This document shows positions 27,301-37,265 of a stretch of DNA of 64,000 bases, in pieces. The notes beneath the pieces were generated by a model. It had not been told where the DNA came from, made no database searches, and was given only the letters and a program-made list of their open reading frames with translations. This DNA is from Aphelocoma coerulescens (taxonomy: Eukaryota > Chordata > Aves > Passeriformes > Corvidae), in assembly GCF_041296385.1 (NCBI RefSeq), contig NC_091015.1, positions 94,472,004-94,536,003 on the forward strand, read 5' to 3'. Both the position numbers and the translations under genes were made by a program. Each line of letters begins with the position of its first letter. Positions within the stretch are counted from its first letter, which is position 1.

Positions 27301-30035
27301 ATGTTCTTCTTGTCTTCATGGCATCTTCTTGGATTTATGTTTCTGTGTCTCATTCCCAGGTTTGGAGATGGTTATTCTGTCAAGGTTTGGCTTAGCAAAG
27401 AAATAAGTTATGGAAGAATGATTTTGGATTGTCTACAACTGCACTTTCCCGGAACACGGTTTAAGGTACAGCTAAAACTCCTTGTTGTAGTATATGGCAG
27501 GATTAATTTGGGGCTGGTTAAGAACAGTATGTAAATGTTTGGATATTTACATGTTTGGATATAAAGTCATATAAATATCCCTTTTATTTTTCTATTAGGC
27601 ATTTCATAAAAATTGGACTTGTGATGTTGGTTAAATCAACTCCATACAGGCATTTAGGCAACATAAATAGAAAGGCCTTTTCTCTGAGTGGAAATTTCCT
27701 TTTGCTTTTATTATTGATGAAGTTGAACTCAAATTTGTGTTCACCTGAAGTAGGACTATAGTGTACTCACTGAGAGTATTTGCTTTGATTGCTTTCTGAT
27801 AAGGTCCAGAGTTGATAAGTCTTAGCCTTTACTGAGATTCTTTGATTTAATACAAAGCCTTATAAAAGACATGTAGCAATTACATTTCCATAAATACTCT
27901 CAGAGTCTTTAACTGTGCTTAGGAAAAGAATCATGAAAAGCAATATCTATCTTAGATATGAACATCTTTGTGTATATGTTTATGAGTCTGTATTGAGCTC
28001 AGACAGCTGTGTGTCTGTGTATGCTCAGCCTTTTCCCAGACTGCATCGTAGCAGCACTAGTCTGTTGGATTAAAATTTCCCTAAAGTTTTATTTCTTTTA
28101 TGAGATTAACAAGCTGTCACTTCAGAATACACACAAAATCTGTGCTCTCAGTATGAACTGTTCTTTGTGCTATGAATGTAGACAGAATATGTTCTCTTTT
28201 AAAAGCTCATATTTTCCATATTAATCTGCAATGAGAGCCTACTGAAGTCAGACTGATTATAGCAAGTGTAGCTTCATGAAAATGTGCATTCTCCTTTATC
28301 TGTTTTTGTAATTTTTGCTTGTTTACAGGGGCAACATCTTAATCTGCTCGAATACCATGTACCACGAAGTCAGGGATGCTTAGCAGAGCTCTTCAGAGTC
28401 CTAGAGAATAACAAAGTTTTTCTCCAAATCAAACACTACTCCATTAGCCAAACCACATTAGAGCAGGTATTTTATTAATTTTCTTTGTTTTATTCCTAGC
28501 CCCCATACTTTCTCAGCCACTATGCCTTTTCTTTGTTGTTGTCTAAACGTGCTGTGTATTATATTTATTGATGTAGTAGAATATTCTACCATTTGTTGAG
28601 CTACCTGAATATATGCAGTACTCCAGCAGTTCCAGGCCATCTCTGGTCACACAGTGATTCCATGTCCCACACTGCTTTTACACCAGAGGTGAGCTAGTAA
28701 AAGCATCACAGCAAGCCACACACTTGTAGTGTGCACAAGCCTAATCTGTGCTTAGATGCATCATCTGGTGGGATGACAAGGAAGGACTGTGAACTGCCAC
28801 CTCCACAATCGAAAAGCTGGGATCTTACTAGTGTCCTTGAACAGGCTGAACAAGTCTCTGTAAATAGTGGTAAACTTTAGACTTTCAGAACATTTTCCTT
28901 TGAGAATTTTAAGTGCACAGACAGAAGAGATCTGACTGCTAAAGACCATGAAATCCTATTGTGAGAAAAGGAAGAACACATTGATGGCAAGCATGGGATT
29001 TCTGGGTGATTGTGATGTGTTACAGCATCTTCATATGCAACTGCTTGTTATTCATTCTGCAAACTGAGCGTTACATCTAGTCAAAATATTAATTTTGTAT
29101 GATTGATGGTGTGAACTTGTTCCTTTTTCCCATGTGCAAATCATTATTAAGTGTTCTCCTCTGAGCTGGACTACTAACTACTTGCAAATGATCTATTCAC
29201 TGAATGACTGCATGTAAGATAATTTCAGCCTATTTCTTCAGGCATTGTTCACTCAGGTTTACTTAGTCTCCATTTTTCACGGTGATGCATCACCTCGGAC
29301 ACCTACCACTGCTTCTTCTCCCTGACTGAGTGTCAGTTTTAAACAGGAAAATAGTTCTTCACAGTAGCAAACACACTTATAATGCACCCCAATTTTGTTT
29401 GCATATGAAGAGGATCATTTGAATAAAGAAAAGCCTTTTTTCCCTCTACATTCCTTGCTGTGAAATAGTTGTGTGATTAAAACTGAAACAAGCATTTCTA
29501 TAGTAAGATTTGTGTTTAAAAAAACCCAAAACAATTCAAGGAGGCACATTAGTTGTTGAATCAGAAGTATGCTTTCACCTTGAAACATTTGCACCCTCAT
29601 CTGTAATATTTATTGGCAGAAACAACAGACTCAGATTCTTTAGGTGTGTCATTCAAAGACAATTAAAACCATTGTTTCCCATTTAATGTAATTTTCATAT
29701 CTTATTAACTCATTTTACCATAACTTTTATCATCTATCAACCCCTGTCTTAGCTGGAGAGGGCAAGAAGGATTATGTCTAGAATTTGTAAAACATGTTTT
29801 TAGAGAGCTTCCCTCCACATGTGTTATTAATTATTTTGTCAAAAAAGCTTAGAAGAGCAGCTAAAAAATATCATCACCTATATCACCAAAGTCTGGATTC
29901 AAGTACTGTTGTTTTGAAAATTCTACTTTTTATCATGTCTTACAGGTATTCATTAATTTTGCTACCCAGCAACAAGGAGTCTCGCATTCTTCACAAGGAT
30001 CTCCTGTTGTTCATCATGATCATGTCCCAGTCTAG
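3155..30035 (+). CDS. ABCA13: ABCA13-like transporter, 3' part (seven exons, C-terminal 271 aa)
   Basis: This is the spliced 3' end of a large ABC subfamily A transporter gene. ABCA proteins are full-length multipass transporters, mostly of lipids. The exons are 3155-3305, 9864-9998, 12374-12477, 15026-15118, 27360-27465, 28329-28466 and 29946-30035, 817 bp in all. Every junction is AG/GT and all phases agree. Joined, they give the second nucleotide-binding domain from just before the Q-loop (GYCPQQD), through the ABC signature ([10 protein letters not shown]), Walker B ([13 protein letters not shown]) and H-loop (VLTSH), to a short tail beginning VFINFA. The Walker A exon and everything upstream lie outside the window. 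From memory, residues such as [20 protein letters not shown] and NLLEYHVP fit ABCA13; ABCA12 is the main alternative and fits less well. The reading frame is intact, so the gene is probably functional. The start given is the first exon seen, not the gene start. Confidence 0.9.
3306..9863 (+). other. ABCA13-like intron, 6.6 kb
   Basis: The intron is bounded by gtaatt and accacag. It is AT-rich sequence with many short chance ORFs. I see no recognisable transposon, RNA gene or extra exon. Confidence 0.75.
9864..9998 (+). CDS. ABCA13: ABCA13-like exon: ABC signature of NBD2
   Basis: The exon has 45 codons, phase 0 at both ends, acceptor aaccacag and donor CTG|gtgagt. It encodes [31 protein letters not shown] and then [14 protein letters not shown], the first half of Walker B. 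The signature reads YSAGT where most ABCA domains carry YSGGT/N, so the first glycine of the LSGGQ-type motif is alanine here. The surrounding residues are strongly conserved and the exon has no disabling change. Confidence 0.9.
9999..15025 (+). other. Two ABCA13-like introns around the 12374-12477 exon
   Basis: These introns are 2.4 and 2.5 kb. The first contains a very AT-rich patch of TA/ATA-type low complexity near 12025-12130, and the second a smaller TATA-rich patch near 13090-13135. I see no gene or recognisable mobile element in either. Confidence 0.7.
12374..12477 (+). CDS. ABCA13: ABCA13-like exon: Walker B, D-loop and H-loop of NBD2
   Basis: The exon follows ttttcctgtag and ends CACAG|gtaaga, phase 0 to 2. 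It opens with DEPSSGMDP, which supplies the Walker B aspartate, the catalytic glutamate and the D-loop. It continues [25 protein letters not shown], where the final histidine is the switch histidine. All catalytic residues expected in this part of an active ATPase are present. CSKRYLW is one of the stretches that favours ABCA13. Confidence 0.92.
15026..15118 (+). CDS. ABCA13: ABCA13-like exon: post-H-loop segment
   Basis: The acceptor is tttatttttcag and the donor AACAG|gtattg, phase 2 at both ends. With the split serine codon it encodes [18 protein letters not shown] followed by [13 protein letters not shown], the highly conserved segment after the switch histidine in ABCA proteins. It is fully open. 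The 12.2 kb intron that follows is the longest in the window. Confidence 0.92.
22659..22682. repeat. (TA)n microsatellite
   Basis: About twelve uninterrupted TA dinucleotides lie within the 12.2 kb intron. This is probably a polymorphic simple repeat. Confidence 0.95.
25484..25590. repeat. A/C-rich low-complexity tract
   Basis: The + strand is almost free of G and consists of A runs broken by CC and CCC groups (aaaacccaacc, aaaaccctat, aacccacaaacc). It is strongly strand-asymmetric. It could be a degenerate simple repeat or the decayed tail of an old insertion; no adjacent element is recognisable. Confidence 0.7.
27360..27465 (+). CDS. ABCA13: ABCA13-like exon: C-terminal regulatory region, part 1
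   Basis: The acceptor is cattcccag and the donor TTTAAG|gtacag, phase 2 to 0. The split codon gives R, then [14 protein letters not shown] and a less conserved stretch ending [11 protein letters not shown]. In ABCA proteins this follows HIKNR directly, so no exon is missing between 15118 and 27360. The small domain after the ATPase core is regulatory in the family. Confidence 0.88.
27466..29945 (+). other. Last two ABCA13-like introns
   Basis: These introns are 0.86 and 1.48 kb, with canonical ends and nothing recognisable inside. Confidence 0.7.
28329..28466 (+). CDS. ABCA13: ABCA13-like exon: C-terminal regulatory region, part 2
   Basis: The exon has 46 codons, phase 0 at both ends, acceptor tgtttacag and donor GAGCAG|gtattt. 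It encodes [20 protein letters not shown], then a helical segment ending [11 protein letters not shown]. The intron begins gtattttattaa, so unspliced read-through would stop after a few residues. The true final exon is 1.5 kb downstream. Confidence 0.9.
29946..30035 (+). CDS. ABCA13: ABCA13-like terminal exon with VFINFA motif
   Basis: This short exon (29 codons plus TAG) follows the acceptor atgtcttacag. It encodes [10 protein letters not shown] and then a Ser/His-rich tail ending [15 protein letters not shown] continues directly from TTLEQ in the previous exon and corresponds to the VFVNFA motif near the C terminus of other ABCA proteins. The His-rich end resembles the His-rich end I remember for mammalian ABCA13. 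The stop codon is at 30033-30035. Confidence 0.85.
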   Translation, partial: VFINFATQQQGVSHSSQGSPVVHHDHVPV

Positions 30036-30350
30036 GCTCAGAATGGGATACAGCTTCAACATAACACCTGTGTGTGTGTGTGCTTGCACATATATACACA
30101 CAAGTTACATGCAATAACTTTTCAAATGTGAACAATTTATGTGTAAGAAACAAATAGTAGAAGCAGAGGTGAGTAGTCTTCTGTAGGCCAGAAGGAATGG
30201 TGAATGGTACTAGATCTTGTTTAAGCAAGAAACTGATTATATGCCGATCAAACATCTGCCAAAAATAATCCTTTCTTAATGTAACTGAAATTTAAAAATA
30301 CAAATGGCCTAATTAATGCAGAGAAAAAAAAGGCTGATCTGAAATGTCAG

Positions 30351-30387
30351 TGCACAGTAGATTTTTTTTTTGGTGGTGGCTCTGCAT
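30351..30387 (+). repeat. Short dispersed repeat, copy 1
   Basis: A 37-bp segment starts tgcacagtagattt and ends ggtggtggctctgcat. It recurs almost identically at 32018-32053. It probably marks fragments of an unrecognised interspersed element. Confidence 0.6.
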
Positions 30388-30876
30388 TCATTTGACTATA
30401 GTACTTTCTTGCATGCACACTTAATATCTAATTTTTACATGATAAGGCAAGAAAAAACAATTGAATGGTAGCAATAGCTTGGCTATCACCCAATATTTTT
30501 ATTTAATCACAGAAATCGAGAGCCTTTCAACTTCCCTGTTAATTCAGTTCTGTGTTATGACAAGCTAAATTAGCCTTTTTATTGCATAAAGGATGCACTG
30601 TATTCCATAAGGCCTTATGCTAAAGAGGTTATTAGTGTACTAGCTTAGTCTGCCTCCCAGTTATCTTAAGTAAATTTAACAAGTTTTCATAAATCATACT
30701 TGACAATGATCTTTCCCCTAAGCCTGCGGATTGCTGCTGGAAGTATTCTCAAGTACCTTTTTAATGACCTATTTTGTTTTTCTCATATTTTGTTTCCTTT
30801 TCTTTCAAAAAGAATGACAAAATGCTGTTTAATGGGAATGTTAAAGGAAAAGAAGGTAAACTTTCAGACAGTGACC

Positions 30877-30990
30877 AATAAACTTCTCAATAAATATGTA
30901 TTATGTTAGATACTTCAGACAAGGCCACAGTTTTCAGCCTGTACTTGTGTAAAATAAGTGTAGGCCGAATATGAAAATTTAATGAATAAA
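30877..30990 (+). promoter_or_regulatory. Candidate poly(A) signals for the ABCA13-like gene
   Basis: Three AATAAA hexamers occur at 30877-30882, 30889-30894 and 30985-30990. They are the first cluster on the coding strand after the stop at 30035 and would give a 3' UTR of about 0.85-0.95 kb. In AT-rich DNA such hexamers also occur by chance, so the assignment is tentative. Confidence 0.35.
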
Positions 30991-33900
30991 AACTCCTTGC
31001 ATATTGTGCCTGGAGAAAAAAAAGTATGACTCCTTTTTTTAGTAAGTGACTGTCTCATCCAAAACAAGTCTTTGAAGCTCTTATGATATTAGCTCATGCC
31101 ACTTTTATTGGACTATGCTGTCAAATAACTGAAACTGTAGAACCAGTGACTTAGAAGTTAATTGCTGCAATATGATTTTGGGTGGGCAGGGGAGAGGGAA
31201 GTTCACTCGGAGATTGGAAGAATTTGATTTTAAATGGCCAATGTTGCAGTGCTGATGCTGTAATTCCCTTCTGTACAATGATGAAATATTAAAAAATATA
31301 TATTTGTGTTTTAGGCTTTGCAAGCTGACTCAAAAGACTGTTTATTGAGGCTTGATTTGTTCATGTTACTCTGGCCCATTACACTTTTTTAAAATCAGGA
31401 ATTCAGGTTGCCTATTTCTATGAAGATGAAATTAAGTCCTTGAAAAATAAATAAAACCCTGAAGATTTACAAGTTTTGTCTGCATGTACATATGGGTCAG
31501 AGTGAGTGAGCTTATGAAAGTGCTTTATCATGAGAATGGCTTGGTATATACAGCCTGCTGCATAATATCAGAACTCTGCCAAGCTACTGAAGATCCAAAG
31601 CACCTCGGAACCATTAAATCCCAACAGCCACCACCCTGGTAGAAATGCCACAGCATAATGGGATGTCCATATTTGATGTCAAAACAGTTATCTTTAATTT
31701 CTGCATGAGGCTGGGAGTGGAAGGTTTTTAAGGTCCCCAGTTAGAACAAAAAGAGGTCAATTTTACAAAGCAGGGTGTGAAAGAAGTAGGGGACATGAAG
31801 GAAAAAAGAAGGCAGAGGCAGGAAACTTGGGCAGAAACAGAAGTAAGCCATAATTGAAGTATCCTGCTTAATTACAGCACCTCAGAATGGAAGAAACTGA
31901 ACGTTCAAGGAGCAGCCAAGAATCTCTGAGTCATAGTCTGAAACCACTCCACCAAAGAACATTTCTGTAGCTCTTACTTAGCTGCAAAAAGATAGAAGGG
32001 AAGGTGTGGCAGTCACGTGCACAGTAGATTTTATTTTTGTGGTGGCTCTGCATAGGGCTTCAGGCTTTTTTTTTATTTATTTTTTGCTGGTATGGCTACA
32101 CCTGTAGATTGCTGATATTATGACTGATTGATTTTCTTTGGGTTTTGTTTTGTTTATATAAACTAATATCTCTGTCTCAACCCTCACAAGTCCTTAAAAA
32201 AATGTAGTGTACTCAAGGAAATTTAGGGATTTTGCAAAGGAGATTGTTCCAGTCCTTGCAGTGTGAGGCAGTTGAGCCAAAAGGTGTGATTTGTATGAAA
32301 TTGTGAAAAGAGTCCTTATTCCTGCTGGGGAAGGGTGTCAGGCAGTTGAATTAATAAAACAATCCTGTGGTTTGCTTTGACCAAGGGAAACATAAAAGCA
32401 TACATGACTCACTGTGGTGAGACTGAAAAATGGTAGCCTAGCTGAATGCTCAGATAGGGGAGCTTCTTCAAAGCTTGGCTGTGTAAGACTAATTAAATGT
32501 CACTTTTTTCTGATTAAAATATGAAAGATTATATTAGTTTAATAGATTAATACAGTAAATAAGGTTTGCTTCAGATTGATGGTTGAGTAAATTCAGTTAA
32601 CAGTGTTTTTCTTTTTTTAAATTACTTCATATGCATCTCAGGAGACCCAATTTAATTCAGGCAAGTAGCAAACAACGTCTGTCTACCAATCCTTTATGGG
32701 TGAAGAAGGTCAAAATCTAATTGAGTGCCAGTGTACCAGGTTCTGTCTCAGAGGATATTTTCCCTTTCTTTAACTTGTGGCATTCCTAAAGTATGCAAGT
32801 TTCAACAAAAGTATTTTGAAGATTTTTGTTTCATTTATTTATTTATTTATCAAAATAAATCACTAAACTAGGAGCCTGGACAGAAAAGGTCAATTATACA
32901 TTCATGATGAAAGAATCCTTGAATTCATAATTAGTGGAGAAATATCTCTTCTTTTAACACCTCTGGATTCAGAATCAAACACAGCTGAGGATTTTAAACA
33001 ATACCTCTCTTGTGTGATTCTTGTTAGGAAAATTTCATTTTATTTCAGCTGGAAATTTCTCTGACTATGAAAGTAAGCCTTTCACCCTGAATGATAAACT
33101 AGAATTAAGCTCAAAATTATAAAATTGACTGAATATCTGAAATACTCAACACTAAACCTGGGGAGATGACATTCATACTTTTAAGGGACTATTCCACAGC
33201 CTAAGTCAAAAGAAGGGCTTTGGCCAACCTTTGAGCAGATTGTTTCAGGCCCTCTTTTAATTTTTATACAGTAATAGAATGATGTAACCTAAAATAAATA
33301 TCACATTGTGATACTTTGGTTTAAAGTTCACTCTTAGTGTTTGGGGTGGAGGGGTGTTAGTAGTAGTGGACAGGATGGCAAAACTCACAAAGTGTCACTT
33401 TGAATATGGCTCCATATTAAATTTCTGTACAGATTTTTCTTCTGGAAAGAAAGAACTTATTTCTCTAGTTTGGTTCAGTCATGACCACAGATGATAAATT
33501 TTGCCCAGGGTAGTGCAAGATGTATAATATGATTTTCAGCAGAGGAATTGGGTGCCTTTTGAGCTTGCTTGTTCTTGTGAAATTTGAATGACTGGAGTCT
33601 GAAATCACATAAATTTGGAAGCTGAATCTGACTCTTACTGGAACTGCCCAACTCCTAGATCTGTCTAAAACCAATTTAGGTAAGGATATTGCTTTCCTGG
33701 TCTTTTCCTAGTAAATAGTAAAGCTGACACTTTCTTTGATTCAGTTTAATATGATCTAATCTTTTTATGTCAGCACTTTCAATTTTTCTTTCTTAAGAAC
33801 AGGGAGATCAAAGCTAGCAGCAAAAAGATCTTACTTGAAATGATTGAGAGCTGACTAGCTCAGACCTACAACAGCTAAAGAGAAAATGTTTCCTGAGTTG

Positions 33901-34395
33901 TGTATTAGATCCTTACATTACAGGTAGAACTGATGCTGTTGCAGGTGCGATAGGGGTGGGAAGCAGGTAGTGAGCAGAAATCACAGCTGTCTCATTCTTG
34001 CACAGAAAGCAGCAATCTGCTGCTATCCACAGGCCAGGTACTGCTGAATGTTTTAGCAGATGAATTCTCCATGCTGAAAAATGATACGGATCACTGAAAG
34101 AAATCAAAGCATCTTTCTTATTAAATTTTTCTATCACGTTGTAATATTGTTCCAGTAGTGCCTTCATGCTTATTGTTACATGGAACTATGTTCTGGGATA
34201 AATTCTGGCTCCTTTCACAATGGCCCTGTAAAAGCCATGATCAGAGTCTGCACTGTAGAGGTGTATGCACATCTTTAGCTTATGGTAAAGGTTCATATCT
34301 GCTTTCTACTATATACAAATGGAGAAAAAGGCAATATAAGCTATAGAACCAAAAGTTGATAGGTGAGATTTCCATGTGCAACTGATTTATTCTGA
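30991..34395. other. Intergenic, no gene seen
   Basis: This is AT-rich sequence downstream of the ABCA13-like gene. Apart from the second copy of the dispersed repeat and a short (TTTA)n run near 32834-32850, nothing is recognisable. Chance ORFs of 60-85 codons show no protein-like pattern or splice context. Confidence 0.5.
32018..32053 (+). repeat. Short dispersed repeat, copy 2
   Basis: This is the second copy of the 30351 segment. It differs mainly in the T-rich middle (one A interruption and slightly different length) and has the same tgcacagtag start and ggtggctctgcat end. Confidence 0.6.
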
Positions 34396-34765
34396 TGCCT
34401 GAGGTGGCCACCTAAAACACAGAGAATAGACAAGAGTAAGAGAATAAAAGTAGATATTTATTTGAAGGGCCTTGAAAGGTACACCCTGGGCAGTCAAAAG
34501 GCTATATTCAAGATGAACCCTAGATCCTGGGTTCTTCACACTTTTAAAAGTTTGGTTCATTTGCATATCAGGATTAATTCTCCAATTATAACCTCCGTTT
34601 ATGATGTAATTACCCCAAGTTTGCCCCCCCTTCAGAGGCTTTTAGTTTATATGTTTTGGGGCTTGGTGTCCTTGATATGGAAACCTAGAGAGGCTTGTTA
34701 TGTCTAACCAGCATGAGAGAACAGCAGCTAACAGGCCACAAGAAACTTCAGAGTTACACACTAGG
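34396..34765 (-). mobile_element. LTR remnant (probable solo LTR, minus orientation)
   Basis: The block begins tgcctgagg on the + strand (a TG terminus). Read on the minus strand it has a promoter-like TTTTAAAAG, then AAATAAATA as a poly(A) signal near 34455, then about 60 bp to the end, which is the order expected of U3-R-U5. The text resembles LTRs that are frequent in songbirds. The right edge is uncertain and I could not identify a target-site duplication. Confidence 0.45.
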
Positions 34766-36771
34766 CAGTGCAGGATTTGAAAAATATGAAAGTTGAAACC
34801 TAAGGCATCAATTCCAGCTATAGAACATCATACATACATAATTTTGCTGCCTGTGTGTGCCATGGGCAATTTGAAGAAGTGCCTTGGGATTAACTGGCTA
34901 TGAGGTGCCCAGCAGAAAAAGGTAGGATCCTCTAACGTGCAGTGATGTAAGGTAAGATCAAACGGGAGTCCTTTCACCCTCTTATTGTACAATAAATGCT
35001 GGGTAATAGTAAAGTGTAGTGCATAATTCAAGAAAAGTATCAGAAACACTTTCATCCTTATCTTGTGCTGGAACAGACAAATGCAAACTATTCTGTATAT
35101 CATTTTTATACCATCTTAATTCCTGTTCTACTTACCTTCTTATATGCAAGAACCAGACCCCTAAAAAATTTCAGTGCTTCCCTCAGACTAAAATATTTTG
35201 AAATGTGATTCACCTTCCACAAAATGTGAAAGCTTGCAGCCTTTTTTTTTTACCTTAGATTTTATTGAGAACTGGTTCTTAAGACTTTTTAATTATAGCT
35301 GAAGATGTGAGTGAAGGAGCATGTGACATTTATGCCGAATCAAATGGAATATGCATGTAATGCTCTAGCTGAGAAGTTGTAGTCATCTGATACTTTGTAG
35401 CTAATGATAATTGTCTAATAAGAAGAACCTGAAATTGTTTTCTTAGAAGTCTGTTATTATAAATAATTCTGCTAGCAATGTGTGAATACAAAATAGATTG
35501 AATCTAGCTAAGAGAGTATTCTCAGTATGTGAAAGGTAAGAATCAAGGTCATACACAGCATGTTGAAGTGTTGTATTGTTGGGGTTTATTTTCCCTTTCA
35601 ATGTTAACTATGTGATTAGAAGTGGCACTTGTCAGTGGCCAGCTACACTCTGAAAATGCTTATTTATGGCCCAGAGCTGAGACTGTTTACATGCTGGTCA
35701 TTTAGTAGTCTCTTTTCTTTTTTACTACCTGCATGTTTTAGATGAACTGGTAATAAAAGTTAATGCATAAAATTATAGAAGCCTTTGCAAGCTGTGCAAT
35801 TAAAAATAGATTTTCTGGATGTCCAGCAGCTGGGTAACGTCAAAGTATTTAAGTATTTCTATGTAAAAAATGTTTAGTAAATTTTGAAAATAGCCCTTGC
35901 AGAAATGTTTTAAAAATTATTGAGTTGTTCTTTGCATGTACTATATAGGCTTCTACCTTAAATCTAAGTGCAAATAAAGGTATCCATAATTATGTGTTTC
36001 TAATTGTGAGATGGATAGATTTAGCTTTAACCCACAACCTTCAGCTGAGAATAGCAGGAGCACTGAAGATCTACTATGTGTCTGAACTCAGGGATGGAGA
36101 CTGACAGCAGACTCTGTGACTCTGCACCTGAAGGGTGCATGTCTCTGCAAGGTGTGAAGAGCCCTCTTTTTAACCATTTCAAGGTATTGACTGCCGGAAG
36201 AACTGAAAAGCTTCTTGTTGAGAGCCTTGCTCCCTTATGAATACCTGTGGCTGTACATATATAGATGTAACAGAGAAACTGCCATAAATTTTCAGGAAGG
36301 AGGAGATTTTGTCTGGACCAAGGTTGCATTTACTAGGACTTTGCTCAAGATTATTCTTTTAGTAGACTTTAGTATTCTTCTTAGTTATCAATCAGTGTTT
36401 TCAGGCTTTGGCTTTTACCCCATGCTGTCAAGTGACAGCTGACTTCATTTTTTCGTACTATGTGTTACACAGGTCTTTAAATAGACCCCAGCTGAAATAG
36501 TCTCAGCATCTGAGGAAAATGTTTGCCTTGGTAGATGCTTTCCCTTTTGCTCACTATATTGGTTACCAGATCCTGGATGTGAAAATCTTCCCCAAAATTG
36601 TCACTTTAAGGAGTACTGAAGAGCTGGGAATTTTTCTGTTTCACTTCTGCTAAATCATCAGAGCATTTTCTCTAAAGAAATTTACTACTCTCAGAGGGTT
36701 CAAAGATACTGATGGTGTCTTGCTTATATCCTGCTCAGCACAAGATCTCACACTTGCTCTTATCTGGCATC

Positions 36772-37265
36772 CTAGAATCATAGAATGGTTTGGAAGGGAC
36801 CTTAAATATCATCTAGTTCCAACCCCCCTGCCATGGACAGGGACACCTTCCACTAGACCAGGTGGCTCAGAGCCCCATCCAACCTGGCCTTGAACACCTG
36901 CAGGGATGGGGCATCCATGGCTTCTTTGGGCAACCTGTTCCAGTGCCTCACCACCTTCACAGAAAAGAATTTCTTCCTAATACCTAATCTAAACCTAATC
37001 TTTCAGTCTGAAACCATTCCCTCTTGGCCATCATTACAGTTCCTGATGAAGAGCAGGCTTTTGTAGGCCCCTTGTAGGGCTCCTTCAGATACTGGAAGGT
37101 TTCTATGAGGTCTCCACACACCTTTTCTCCAGGCTGAAGAGCCACAACTTTCTCAGCCCATTTTTGTGGGGGAGATTCTCTAGTCCTCTTATCAACTTTG
37201 TTGGTGTCCTCTGGACTTGCTTCAACAGTTCCATGTCTTCCATCAGAAAGTGCATCAGTAGGTGC
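36772..37265 (-). mobile_element. CR1 LINE, 5'-truncated 3' end
   Basis: On the minus strand this ends with the CR1 hallmark tail (+ strand tagaatcatagaatgg). It contains typical CR1 segments: acctggccttgaacacctg and gggcaacctgttccagtg on the + strand. The minus-strand translation carries remnants of the CR1 reverse transcriptase C terminus (QVQRTPTKLIRGLENL, LFSLEKR). It is truncated at the 5' end and mutated, so it is not active. Confidence 0.9.

Larger units (their letters stand above)
15119..27359 (+). other. ABCA13-like intron, 12.2 kb
   Basis: This is the longest intron in the window. It contains a (TA)n microsatellite near 22659-22682, a GAA/GGA purine tract near 24275-24316, an A/C-rich tract near 25484-25590, and a G-rich island near 26090-26600. 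The phases of the flanking exons join cleanly (N-R-F-G-D-G), so no coding exon is needed here. Confidence 0.7.
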
